Shown here piece after piece: positions 46,262 through 59,881 of a stretch of 64,000 bases of DNA. The first letter of the stretch is position 1. Each line of letters begins with the position of its first letter. Origin of the DNA: Lanius collurio (lineage: Eukaryota; Chordata; Aves; Passeriformes; Laniidae); the NCBI GenBank assembly GCA_020086605.1, contig JACBWW010000004.1, positions 12,223,632 through 12,287,631 on the forward strand, in the 5' to 3' direction. The translations under genes and the position numbers were made by a program. Below the pieces are notes generated by a model that was not told where the DNA came from, did no database searches, and saw only the letters and a list, made by a program, of their open reading frames with translations.

Positions 46262-47190
46262 ACAGTACTCATAACAAGCAAAACCCATTGGATTTTGATC
46301 TCGTTCTTCTAATTGAAGCATGTGTCATGAAGCATGTCATGATGAATTTCAGGAGCAAACTAACAGTGATGCACATCATTACAAAGGGAAAAGTCTGCTC
46401 AGTGTGGAAAAATAAGTATGTTAGACTAATGTGTTCCTTTTTAAATTTTACAGTTGTGTTGGCAATAGCAACTTTGAAATATATTTATGGACACAAACTT
46501 GGTTAAGTAACTGTACAAGTCAGTGCCCTGATTCTTCATCTATGTGTTTTATTTCCAGTTTTCTGACTCAAAAAAGTGTGGGTGGGATTTTCTCTTCTAG
46601 TAGTGCTTGGAGGAGATCTTGAAATGGATTTTTCTCTGCATATATTACGTGAGGCTATTTCTCAATTGTCTTTCTCTTTCTACTGCTGAAAACTATCAGG
46701 AAATATAATCTCAAATAACAGAAGTTATTATTTTCACAGAATAATAAAAAATACTTGAAAATTTGGGTGACTATATACCCAGGAATATTGACTTTATGTA
46801 TGTGTGGATAATTATTTCATGGCTTTTCATTTATTCAGTGTGTTTTGCTAACTGTAGTTTGTTAGAGCAGTGTCAAATGTTGACAGATCTGTCCTGTAAC
46901 TGATAAAATTGCTAACATGTCCAAGATAGAAAATAAAAAGATGTTTCTTTCTTGAGCTGCCCCAGACTGTGTGTTCATAAAGGCTTTGTTGGGTTCCTTG
47001 TTGGTTTACTCTTCCCATTGGAACAGCTCCTTGGGTGAGCTTGGTTCTGCTTCAACAAGGATAGAGATCCCAGACAGACCTGAACTAGATTTGTGCTTGG
47101 CTTTGGACATGGAGTCCACCTGTGCACATCACAGCACTTCTGTCAGAAAAATACATCTACTGGCATCCATCACTGCACTTCAGCCAGGCT

Positions 47191-47208
47191 GCCCTCTCTA
47201 GAGAGGAT
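47191..47208. repeat. 18-bp inverted repeat, left copy, with internal 14-bp palindrome
   Basis: GCCCTCTCTAGAGAGGAT contains the perfect palindrome CCTCTCTAGAGAGG. Its exact 18-base reverse complement is at 48283-48300. The match does not extend further. Confidence 0.7.
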
Positions 47209-48282
47209 CTGAGCCTTGCAGAGCTGGAGCCAGCAGGAGAGTAACAAAAACTAACCTTCATCACAATTTTGGTGGTTGCAGGGCATTTGCTGTACGTGGC
47301 ATCTGCTGGTGGTTGTGGAGTGGATGGTGCAGAGCCACCTTGCTGTGCTCCCACACAGTGCTGCAGCTTTGGTGATGGAGGAGAAACAGGCCCTGCAAGG
47401 AGTCAGCAAAAAACCACCTCTGCTGCTTGTGTGGATTCACTTCCCAGAACAGTATTTAGTTTGAATGTGCGTGGCTTCATCATCTGATTTTCCATTCTGC
47501 TTCCCTTGTTGAAGTGTAGGTTACAGAGGTAGGCCAGTGGATCACAGAGAGCCTCCAGGTACACAAGTGACCACATGTTTTATGAAACATTGCTGGTCTG
47601 TGATTTGAAAAATTTGCAGTGGCTTCTGTTGTGCTGAATTTTGTGTATCTTTATGACATTTCCTTTTGCTACCATTGGATTCCCAAAAATGGCCATGAGC
47701 TCCTTAAACATTCATCACTTCTCCATTGTCTTGTCTTTTGATACCTCTTTCTGATAAAAATATTCTTTATCCTAAGGTTGAGATTAAAAAAAGGGACTTT
47801 GTAATTATGAACTCTTGTTTAACTTCTGAAATTTATTCATAGAGACACAGTGAAAGATTTGTGAATCATGGTGGCTAAAGCTTTGTTCCTGAAAATCCAA
47901 GTTTCACAAATCACTGTGAGAAAGTGATGGCCATCACTGTGACCCCTATGGCAGGAGAGGTGGCCTGGGCATATTTACATTTGCATTTGTCTATTTTAAG
48001 ACTGAAAACACACAGCATTACCACTCGGTTCTGGCTTTCTGCTTTCATCTCACCAGCACAGGCCCTCCCAAGTGCAGCCCTGCAGTGGGAGCTCCCAGGC
48101 AGTGCCTGCGTGGGGCCTGGGCTGGACCCACACCCCCAGGTCCCTGTGCACTGCTGCAGCAGCACCTCCAGCAGTCATGTCGGGACTGCCATGTGCTGTC
48201 AGGATGCAGTTTGGATACAGCCCCCTCCGGGTGGGGAACTTGGAAGCTGTTCCAGGGATGTGAAACGGACATGTGTCCTCAA

Positions 48283-48300
48283 ATCCTCTCTAGAGAGGGC
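48283..48300. repeat. 18-bp inverted repeat, right copy
   Basis: ATCCTCTCTAGAGAGGGC is the exact reverse complement of 47191-47208, 1.1 kb away. Confidence 0.7.
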
Positions 48301-49178
48301 GATTTACAGATCAGCTGCTGAGGAAACTGCTGGAACAACTCCTTCACATATTTGCAGGTTTTGATTTTACTGTCACAGTTTCTGCCTTTCATGTTGTTTA
48401 TTGAAGCTAAACCTGCATCTAAGTTATGGGTTATCATATTGGACAAATTGTAAACACCCTTCCTATCTGTACACTTTATAAGTTGAGATCAGAAATGATC
48501 TATGGCCATTTGGGGAAGCGTGTGAAACAACCTTTTCCCATTCACTGAAAGACTCCACAGGGTGTCTCACTGCAAGGAGGAATGTCAAAAATCCATAGGT
48601 GTCCTTGGCAGTCTGGAAACATGGATTTACTTCTGTGTTACTGTTTTTGCTTTCAATAGGAAATGAAGCTGATCATAGGGCAGTCTAATACTAATTTCTG
48701 TGCATATTGCAACCACTTTATCAAGAATGATCTAACTATTTTAATTCTTCTGCAGAGTCAGAACGAGTGTTCTTCTCTTGGTGTGGTGTTAAGGTGGAAT
48801 CTTTAGGGAATTTTTGGTTTGCCGTTTTTGTAGTTTGTGAGATTACAGAGAACACAAGTTCTTCTAAAGTGTGCCCTATGCCACCATCACATGCCTTAAT
48901 TTGAAGAGCATCTACACTTTGGGATTATGCTGCTTTATTTCTGTTTTCTGGCAAGTTGGATAATATTGGTTTCATTCAGTGTCAGGTATGAATAGCAAAG
49001 AGAACTTTTGCTTGAGTGAATGCACTGGTAAGCACATAAATATTTTAGGATCTGCCAATGCAGAACTTGATTTCTAACATCTTCTTATCAGTTCTCTAAC
49101 CATTAGACTTTTGTGATCCCACTGAACATAGTTTCAGGAAACAAAACAGATTAACTCTTCTTACCTTTTAAAAGGCAC

Positions 49179-49249
49179 TTTTTTCCTTGCCTTTTTTTTT
49201 TTATTTCTTTCTTTTTTTTCTTATTTTTTCCCTTTTTTTTTAATTTTTA
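49179..49249. repeat. T-rich low-complexity tract
   Basis: About 70 bases, nearly all T with scattered C and A, in intron 3. It could be a decayed antisense poly-A tail, but no adjoining retrocopy is recognised. Confidence 0.8.
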
Positions 49250-52200
49250 TACCTTGCGGTATGAAGGATGTGTAAGGAAGAAAGACAAATTGGGAAAGGT
49301 GGCCACAGATTCTGGACAGGAGAGAGAAAAGCAGAAAGTCTGAATGTGATCTCTCTAACACAGTAGTTTCATGCAGGAATGGCTGGTAGAGATGCAAATA
49401 ACCCTCTAATCACAGCTTCATTCCTCTCAAAATTAGTGAAATGCTTCTGAGCCTTTTCAGCTGAAATATTTTCAATTCCTTCTCATTCATACTGCCAAAA
49501 TAAAAGAAATGTCAAGTTTTCCATTTGCCAAATACATGAAGATTTGGTTGAGCCTCTTTCTGTTTGCATATGTGTAGACTTTTGGTAAAGTACTGTGAAG
49601 CAGGGTCCTTAGTCTGTCATGTTTCTCTAGATGCCAGGCAAACACCAGCTCTTTGCTTTATGTTGTTATTTTTCATAGTTCCATTTGTTGAACCGTCTTT
49701 CCAGTTACTTGGCTTCTTAGGCTCTTTTTCCCCCCCTCTGTGCTTTCTGTAGATAAATATAGCCTTATTCCAAAGATAACTTGGAATGGTACCGTAGATA
49801 TTTCCACTCAGTTCATGGGAAAAAGAAATTCTAGGGATGTGTTTTGAAATGTTTGTTACTTTGTAAAACCCTCTGTAGCTCTGGGAGTTTCCGTATGAAA
49901 ACTGTTAGAGTGGCCCCATTGATAGAGCTGTGAGTTGCTGGCTGCAGAGGCTTGAAGCACATGGGGGCTGTGCTTCTGAGACTTTGTTCTGCTACAGCTC
50001 CTCATCCCTCTGCCTTGCTGTCCCCGAAGCATGTGCTGGTGCAGGTAGGGCAGGGTTGCACAGTGCATGAGCTGCATGGTATAGCAGAAAGCAGAGGGTG
50101 TGAGGGACACCTCGCCTTTGGTCCCTGGGCAGTGTGAGCCGATCTCTCACCTTCATCCCATTAATAGTCATTGCATCACTGTGACAACTGCAGGAGTTGT
50201 GTGGATGGGGAAGCCTGTGCAGTGTTCAGTAACAGTTCACTGAAGTTCTAGTAGTTTTAAATTAAGACTCAGGAGGGAGAGTTTGTGGAATGAACGGTGG
50301 TTTGCATGAGCATCGTGTTTGTTAATCATAATATTACAGCCATGGAAAGCATCTGACTTCTGCATTTGAAAACAGACTCGTGAAGCTTGGGAAGCCACAA
50401 ATGACATCATAGTGTGTCACATCTTACTGCTGTTGGATTAAGAACAGGTTTTTTTGTATTTCCATAACTCCAGGTAAATTTTTAAATATTACTCTTGCTT
50501 TTCTTCACTTCTCAGTTATTGGATTTTCCTTTCCTTTCCTTTGGTGCTTGTATAAAGAAAAACTGACCGGGAAAGTCGCGATACTTGTAGCTCTATTTTA
50601 AGACTAGTGTTCATGGAACAGTTTCTAATGTTAGCTAATAGTGATAAACTATGACTAAAAAATATTAAGATAACTTGAGAATCTTTCAAGCAGTAGGTAA
50701 GGGATGGCTTTTTCCCCTGGTTGTGATTTTAAGGCATTCTACAGTTTAACTCTTTATCATTTATTTAATATTAGTTTAAACTCAAAGTAAGTGACATTGA
50801 CTTTTTCGAAGAACTGCAGCTCCGTCTTAAACAAAAGCCTCTGTGGACCTTTCATCATTTCACCTAGCATTTGAATGTATTTTAGGGAATAGATAACATG
50901 TTTAAAATGTGAGATAGCTGTTGTAGTTTATGCAAAACTCCAAATATTTGTGTAACCAATTTGTTCAATATGTAATCTTTCTTTGAGAATGTCAGTTTTG
51001 CACACAGGTTCAAAGGCCTTGGCTAGGGGAAAAGAGCTAGGAGCTGGTTGCAGGTGACCCATCTTCCTCCCAGGTCATAACAGAAGGTGACAGATGTACC
51101 ATAAAAGTCCTGGTTGTCCATAGAGAAATGTCCCAGGAGATGACCATGGCCAATGACAACCATTTCCTTTTTTCTGTGCATGGTGTTAGTGGGAAGCAGA
51201 GCATAAGAGGGACACATTTCTCTGCTGCCCACAATGTGACTGTGGAGAATGCTAGCAAGGTGGCATCCAGGCAATTGAGGTGGCCCATCTGGCCTTGTGT
51301 TAGCTAGCAGTGGTAAAAAACTGAGCTAGATGGTGGACCCTCAGCCTGGGCTCTGGGCCAGCTGGGAAGACCTTGAACTTCAGAGGAAGGTAGACTTACT
51401 ATTAGACTTTGCAAACCAGCTGGTGTTCGTCCTGGGCAAAATCCTCTGATTCCCTCATCTCCTGGTTATAAGGGTCACCCATGTACTAAGCCAGGTTTGC
51501 CCCAATAGTGTTTCCAATCATACACAGAGTTAAAAGAAAGTGCAGTTTCATTTCATACCTGTATTGGGTGTATGCATAATCCCTGCCTGTGTTTTAGACC
51601 CAGTATTTCTCAAAGTATCAATCAGTGTTTCTGTGAATTATTTTTATAAAGCACAGATGTCCTATTTCTTCAGTATCTATGTGTTTTCAGATGAAAGGCT
51701 CGAAACAAGTTTTAGTGGATTAGTCTTTCTGAATCTTTATTGACCAATCCAGTTTTTCTGGGATATGTGTTGTATCCACATGCGTATGTGTATATACAGG
51801 GTGCTGTATGGTGCTAGGGGTAGTATCTCTGTATACTTTAGTGTTCTTTCTGGAGAAGGCAGGTTTATTAATTTGTTTGAAGAAAGTACATTTTGGCATA
51901 ATTTCTTTTGTTAGTATTTGAATGCTTGAATCATGATTTTTGTCATCGTCAGTTATGACTTAACATCTGGTGTCAGAAAGTCTTAGCTCAAAGCTGGAGT
52001 TGTCACATGCAGGTTGTGATTATTGACCATGTTTTTTCTGGCTTTTACAACTCTGTCATCGTGACACCTGGATTCCTATTGTATCCAGTTTTCAGTCTGT
52101 ATGAATCTGCCCTCAGTATGATCCTAAGTAAAAGTGATGTTCCTCCTATTTTGATGGAACTTGCTTTTGTAGGAATAAAAATTGCAGGTTTTGCTGGAGT

Positions 52201-55200
52201 TGTTTCCTTTCACAGGAACCTCAGGGTTCAGATGAATAAAAACAGAAAGTACCTAAATGGTATTTAAACATCTTTTTCTGAACTTTTGAAATAAAAAGCA
52301 TAGAGTCTTTCTTAATACAAAACCTTCTTTTAACTTTGGTTTTGAATTTTGACTTGGGAAAATCAAGATGGTTGTTTCGTCAGAAGTAAGGTACTGGTTT
52401 TGGAGGTGTTGGAGGGTCCTTAGTAGAGAAATTTCCATTCTCCTCAAAGTTCTCCATGGCTGGGAACACAGATTGTTTTCCTCACATGTTCACCTGTTTG
52501 TCCTGGAATAAAAGAAGGGAAGGTGAGAGGTACATCTCCAGTGTGTCTGTAGCTACAGTACCTTGATAAAATGGTTGTTCCTCTTTCCCCTTTGCAAAAC
52601 AGAAGTGCTCAGCTCTTGCACTTCTTGTTCTGTTTCAGTAAAGCTCTGATGAAACTCTGGAGGTTATATTTGATTATCTGTACTGTATTTTTTCACAGAT
52701 GTTTTGACTTTATTTTGGAAACCCCATAGTTCTGTCAGGCAGTTTTGGGTACAGCAAAAAACAAGTGAGAATTCAGGGGCCATGTTGTTAGATAGATTTC
52801 AAGAAACTCTTGTTGGCTTTTTTCCATTCCAGGTGTCCCTGAGAGCAGTCTATATGCATGTGGTCCTTATTGGTGGCATTTGTCCTGTTTCTGAATTGTG
52901 AACCTGTTTGGGTTTTGGGGTGTTTTTTTCTTTTGCTGCTGGTTTACTAAATGAGAACAGGGGGGCTTAGACAGGCTGTAAATTACTTAGTGGAACTTAG
53001 TGACTACCACAGGAGAATGTTGAGGCTAATGATTAAGTAGTAATCCCACAAAAGGTGGAATTTTGTTTAATTGCTATGTCCACAGGTAGTACAACTGCAT
53101 CTGGAAGAGGATACTAGTCCTTGTGGGAATTTTAGGTTTAAATCAATGTCTCCAATAGTTCAAGTCCACATGGGCTGTGGAAGCAAGCACAAGTTTCCTG
53201 TGCTATGTTACGTTGCTCTTCCACTTTCTGTGAAAAATTAATCTCTGGCATTAAGTCATAAAAACCCTGGACTAAACAGGCTGTGGATTTCATCCAGTTT
53301 GGTGGTTTTCATGTTGTTATGCTTTTGATAAGATTCCCCATTTTGTATCTGAGGCTTTTTTCCCTATGACTGGATATGGTTTTAGTAATAAATGTGCAAA
53401 TCTCCAGGGCTTTCAGTGCACAGGTATGTGTATATACTGCAGAGTACTTTTTATGTCAAAAGACAGCCTGGCTGCCAGGGCAGCTGTTCTCTCTTGCACG
53501 TAAAAACAAAATGTACTGTTTTAGGGCAGGTGACCTATTTTCATTGCTAAAGAGCAAATACTCAGAGAACAGTGATAGGAGAATTGCTTGAGACAACTAA
53601 TCTGAAGTGGATTTGTGCAGGCAGTTTGACTAGCAAACATGTTAGGGAAGTTCATTTTGTTGATGAATAACTTGGGGATACCAGAAGAGTAGCTTGGGTA
53701 GGGCTGCAGCCCAGTTCTATCTGTGGGGTGAAGTTGTTTGGATTGTCACATACACCTGTGTATCTGTTTACAAGGGAGCATGGTTTCCACCTCTATGCTT
53801 TAAGATCCTTTATTCCTTTGTGAAAGGCAAATGACTGAAGAGATTGGCCAGCTCAGATATGAGTGTGGATCAGAGCTTTATAAAAGATCTTTCCTTTCTT
53901 TTCATCCCGACTCATTTCTGCTTTGTTGGCAATTCCCTCCTGTTAATTGCCAGTACTTTCTCTGTCAGGTCATATGTATGGTGCAGTTATGTCTGGTAAT
54001 TTTTTATTGCTCTGCTCTTAAAGCATCCAAGGTAGCACAGCCAGTGGGTCTTGCTAATACAATTGCAAATGTATTTCTTTCTTGGCTTGCTGCAGCATGT
54101 GTGCACTTGTTCAATTTTCCTTTCATTAGCTTATATGACATATTTTTGGTATTAGAATCAGGACTACATGGACTTTATTTGTAAAAGTGGAATAACTGTA
54201 ATTTATTATTCTGCCCACTTTTAAAGGTAGTAGTCAGTGTCCAATTTTACACAGCTTGTGGGTTTTTGCATTTGTTTCTTACGGCCCCTTACACCTGACT
54301 GCTGTTGTCAGTTGTTCTCTGTGCTGCAGTTTTTAACCTCACTGATGGGTTCTCTGTGTTGTCTGCCTGGGTGATATAAATATTGCAGAGCTCTACGCCT
54401 CTCACTGCTTTTTTTTCTGTAACTATTTTTATCACAATTGCATTATATATCCTTCCAAAAGAAATTCTGTTCAAACAGTGGTTACAGGCTTGGTGGAGAA
54501 CTTCTAAGGTTAGTTTGAAAAGCTAAGATGCTCAGAACAGACTCTTTTTGACACTTCCACTTCAGTGTTTAGAAGTGTATATAATTCTGTGGTTTAGTCT
54601 AGTGTGATGGTGGTGAGGGTGGTGGTTTTTAAGACAGAATATGTGGAATTTGAATAAAGGAAATGCATAGTAGTGCAGATACTGAAGGTTGGATTATTAA
54701 AAATGTAACTGCGCTTTCAAATGTCTATGGAGCATTGGGAAATCTTAACTGATGGCAGTGCAGGATGCAGGTTCCAGTAAAAATATATGAAAGAGAAGTG
54801 TAAATTTAGCAAATTTGACATAATTTAGGTTTCATTGATTTTTATATTTAATCTGGATAAGCAGATGGAAAAATATACAAACAAAAAGGAATTGGGTTGC
54901 TTTTAATTGTTACTTTCCTGAAAAGGCGTGCTTTTTTCAGGCAGCTGTCTGATCAATGGCAGAATTCATAACAGCTCCCCAAGTATTAGGGATCTCTATT
55001 AATTGGAGTTCCTTCTCTATATAAAATATTGTTCTCTCTTTAGCTGTTTTGCATATGAAAGATGAAGACCATTTTTTCTCATGAGATTAAAAAAATAAAT
55101 AAAACAATTAATTAGAATGAAACAATTTTCTAAACTTAAGGGAATTAATAACAAACAAAGCTTCTGGAGTAGCCAGCTTTTATTTTGCAACTTGCAAGTA

Positions 55201-57863
55201 TAATATAATGTAAAAGGAACACTTCATGCAAACACATTTATTCCATGATGGTTTAAGAGCCACAGATAGCTATATTGCTAAAGCAATGTAGATCTTTTGG
55301 TTATTAAGTATATTTTGCTGCTTTTGCCTTCATATGTAGAAATAGGCTTGGTGAGATTTGGGGGGAAAAAGAAACTGGAAATTTCCCCTGGAAGTATTAG
55401 AGCTGGTCTTTTTCTGTCACCCTGGGGATATTGCTATCAAAACTCTGCTTTGAAAGCGGGGCAATTTGTATTGATGAGCTCTATAGTTTGTAATTATATG
55501 GAACAAGAGCTGTAGGAGTTTGGTTTGTGTTGAGTGGCACAGCCCAAAAGAACTCCAAAAACAAAAAGGTAATTTTTACCTATTTCTGTGCCTGTTTACC
55601 ATCCTTGTTTCACTGCAATGGGTATGAGAGATATGAGATATGCCTTAGAAGAGTAGTTGGCACTCTGTGGGTGGCACTCCCAGACACAGTAGTTAAAAAC
55701 CCTACTAACAGTTGCTCTCTGATCAGTTAACCCCCCCCAGACTGATAGAGGAAACTTATTACAAGCTCTTTGGACTCTTGAGGACCCTTGGAGCAGTATC
55801 ATGTGATTGTTCAGTAGAGGGTTGCTTTTGGGCTTTGGTTTGGAGGTTTGTTGGGGGGGGTTGGTGTGTTTTCTTTGTTTTCTCTTTGCAAACTCATTTT
55901 GAGATGCTCTTGCTGCTCTTGTACAATAGTAGACTGTCCTCTTAGTTGTACTGGTGAAGACACTTGTGTAGTTGTGCTGTAAGCGTGTTCCTGGTGATTT
56001 GTTGTGACGTTTTTTAAGATACTGGGGCTTGTCAAGGATGAGGGCTTTCCTGAAGCATTGCTACCAATGAAAACACTTCATTGAGCCATAATCTGACTGA
56101 GATGGCACAGTGCTGTGCTAGTAAATTTATGGTACACCTGGCTCCCAAAGCAGAGTTTCTGTCCAGAAGAGCATGGAGGCATCATGGTGCATACAATTGA
56201 CTCAGTTATAATCTGGTGGGTGTGTGTGCTACAAATCTGCCTTAAAGGTTTCTTGACTTGCAAACCTGTTTTTTCAAGTAACTTAAATGCTATAGAAAAG
56301 TCTTCCAGTGCCAGGTAAAGCAATATTTGGGGAAAAAATGCTTTACCTCAATTTCATGATTCCTTAGTGTTAATAAGCTTGGTGAGAAATGGTCATTTGC
56401 ATGGCACAGCTCAGCATTCTGCTGCATCTTTCAGCCTGATGTTCTAATGCATTAGCAGTGCAGCAGCCTGGGCTGGCACAGGCATTTGGACCACGCTGAA
56501 GCAGACAAACTACCCAGGGACTCTGACCTGAGGCCAGGGGACTGGCAACAGGAACTGGTCTCCACTTGCCATCTTCTGATTACCAGGTTTCAAACTGCGG
56601 TATAGAAGAGGGATTGCTTTGATGCCATAAACAAGTTAATAATATTTCTCTGTAGACACAATTACTTGATTTTTGTGGGGATGTCTCTCTGCTGCTGTTG
56701 TATTGCTGTTGTGAGCAGATTTTGACACTAGGATGGAAAACTTCCCATTTTAATAGTATGTGAGAAGGAGACAAATACACAGACCCTGGCTTACCTTTCC
56801 TTGGTCCCTGACCGGGTGCAAATAATGAACTTAATAGACTGAATTAGTCTTTTAAAGGAAATTGTCTGAAATCCATCTGGTAGAGTGCTGAAAAGCAGAC
56901 TCAATAAAATTCTAGAAAATTGACTGTAGGAAAGAGTTTTCTGCTGGCAGAAAGCTGAGTTGGATGACCTGAGGAAAGCTTAGTCTGAAATTTGTGACGC
57001 AAAGGCAAACAGAAATAAGTGATGGATCCTGAGCACGTTTTCAAACTGCATTTTCAAGAAATGGAAAATTTAAAGGCCTTTATTCCAGATGATCTGTAAC
57101 ATGAATTCCTCAGCAAGGTGTTGCATGGTGGGTGGCTTTAGTGTGGCGGGAGAACCTAGCATTCCGAGGACAGTAATAAATGCAGAATTAAGTTATTACC
57201 TTTAACTTATTACCCATCTTAACTGAGCCACTGAGGCACCACCTGATCTCAAGCTATGGTGCAAATGAAATCATCAGTAGTTTTAGCTCTGTGTTCATAC
57301 TTTCTATCAGTTTCTGTGACCAGAGATAAATGATGTGTTCTTGCTGTGTAACGGTTATATACCCACACCATTCTAGAAGGTTCTTGCATTAACAGACTGC
57401 TTTTTTCTCCAGTGGTAGTGAGATGCTGGCTGAGCATTCCTTTCTACCCACGTATCTTTGGTGTTGCCTCTTTGCAGTAATGGTAGATTCTCTAAATGTA
57501 GTGAGACTTGAGTGTCTTTTATGCTGGCTTCTGCTGGAGTCTTAACACCTGACAGCTTGTCTCTCGCTAATGCTCCACAAGAAGCGTTCATCTTTCAGGA
57601 GAGTGAAGCAAGTTGTATCATTTTACTTTTTTGATGCTAATCTGTTCTCCTTGCAGACATCTAAAGACAGTAGTGAATAGGAGTGTGGATTTAGTCCCAG
57701 TTGTGGATAAACTCCAGAGCACTGCGGGGGGGAATGAGAGAAGCAGTGTGTATCTCAGATGGAGTTTTCTTGTGTTGCCCTTCGGCTTCAGGACAGTAGA
57801 AGGCACTATACAGTATCAAAGTGTCAAAACTTAATGTGTACACTTGGTGATGTAAAAACCAAA

Positions 57864-57899
57864 GAAAACTTCTGAAGCTTTGAAAACTTCTGAAGCTTT
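57864..57899. repeat. 18-bp direct tandem duplication
   Basis: GAAAACTTCTGAAGCTTT occurs twice in succession without difference. Confidence 0.85.
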
Positions 57900-59835
57900 T
57901 GGCTTATTTTGCCTGAATCAAAACTCAAGGTTACCCTTAAGTTTTTTGGAAATGAACATCCATTGGAAAGAGCTTTTTTATGGTTTTGTTTTAATGCACT
58001 TTCTAGATTGAAGTTTCCAAATACAGAAAAACTAATTTTACTTCCAAGTCTGAGAAAATGTCAGAAAATGGAAAACGGTCAACACTGCTATTCCCTTGGT
58101 AGGAGAAGTAATTGTTCCTTTTTGGCACTACCTGCGAATACAGTCATGAGCTGAAAAGTAGCAGACTTTCTTAAATCTCCTCTTTGCGTGTTATTCTTCA
58201 GGGAATTGTATTCTGGAATATTTCTTAAACACAGACTGTCCTTTAACCACACTAACTCCGTCCCATCACTTTGACACATTCCTTGGCAGCTGCCGCAGGT
58301 AACGTGTGCAGGGTGCTCCTCGTTTCCCTCCTTCCTGCCATGGGGAGCTCTGGAGGGGCTGGCACTGCCTGCACCACCCTGTGTGCCTGGCTGGGATGCT
58401 TGGCTGGGGCTTGGCACCGTGCACGCTGCCCTCCAGCCTGCCCATCACCCACAAACTTGGGGAGCTTCACGAGCAACAGTGAAGCAGTTCTCTGGCTCTG
58501 TGAAATCGTGCTGCTCATGCTGTGCAATTTAAAGACAAAATGCTTCCTGCTAATTATTAACAGTTACTCTGTAGGAACAGACTCATTATAGGGGCACTGA
58601 ACCCTGGCCTGCTGTCCTTTTCAGCACCTGAACAATGCGGTAGGGAGGGGAAAAAATGGCAAGGGAAACTGGAGTGCTGGCACCAATTAGTCCCGAGATT
58701 AGTCCTGAAAGAGGATTGCAATTTCAAGGCCAAAAAGAGAAGGGAGTGGGTAAAAGGATTTGAAATGAGATTATAGGACCTAAAAGCGCCTTTCTTTTGT
58801 TAGGGAAATAATTCAGCAGTTTTGCTCGAGCCAGTGAGACAATCCAGTTTAGTGGCTGAAGCAAGAGATGTGTGTCCTGTTGATTTTTAAGGTTCTTTAA
58901 CTAAGTTGATCCCCGGTTGCATTTGTTGCTGCTTCCTGTGAAATCCAAGTGTTTTCAACAAACAAACAAAAACATGGAGGAAAACTATTGCCTCATCAAA
59001 AGGCCTGTTGTTTTTCAGGAAGCTTATTTGTATTCTTTAAAAGGGAAGCCAAGAAAAGGAGGCAGATTGAACTCCCTCTTTTCCTTTGGGGAAACTTTTT
59101 TTTTCCTGGTGGTTACTATGAAACTGGCACTGGAGTCACCTTTTCACGACCCATCCTACAGATGAATTTCAGTGCCAGTTTTTGTTTGTTGGCCTGCTCA
59201 GAGATGCAGATCAGGCAGTTCCTACTTCAATTAAAAGCCCCGTCTCCGGTCAGTGCCACAGTGGTGAACATCATTCTCTTCCTTGGAGAGGGAAGCAGGC
59301 ACTAAGCCTGGCTGCCATGTTGAGGAGACCACAATATGCACTCAGGTTACACTGTAATGGTCTGGGACTGAAGACAGGAGCTTGCTTGGAGACAGCAGAA
59401 AGAGAGGTCTTCCCTCTTCTTCCCCCTCAGAAGGAGAATTGCAAAAGAGAGATAATTACCAAGAAGAATTACACATATTGTGAACTTAATAGGAAGTGTT
59501 TTGAAGCAGTCTATTCATGCAAGACTGCGTGAAATAGTGACACTTCTGCCATTCCCAAGAGGGAAGCTGTTTCTCTTGGGGTGACTTAGAGTCAATAGTT
59601 GGGTAGGGATCACACAGCTGTTACGTATTACCAGCTTTTTTCTTTCTTTACTCCTTCAGTGGAACTTCTTAGTATGAAACACCTATGCAGGCAGGCTTGA
59701 AACCTTTGCTTTCAGTTTGATGTGCCCACAAGTTTAGGGAAGTCTCTCATCATGGAGGTGTTATGAGTTCTGCCATTCTCTTGATTTCCCTTCTGTATTT
59801 CACATAAACCTTTGTTAAAACTGCTTTCATAGGCA

Positions 59836-59881
59836 AATAATAGATTCATTAAGGTTTGAAAAGACCTCTAAGCTCAATGCT
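59836..59881 (-). mobile_element. Short CR1 3'-end trace
   Basis: AATAGATTCATTAAGG, then TTTGAAAAGACCTCTAAG, resembles the reverse complement of a CR1 tail of the type AAGGTTGGAAAAGACCTCTAAG. Only about 45 bases are recognisable; the rest of the element is absent or decayed. Confidence 0.5.

Noticed and set aside
51023..51288. Two overlapping 83-codon minus-strand frames in intron 3
   Set aside because: They look somewhat protein-like but are short, overlap in different frames, and have no recognised motif or repeat context.
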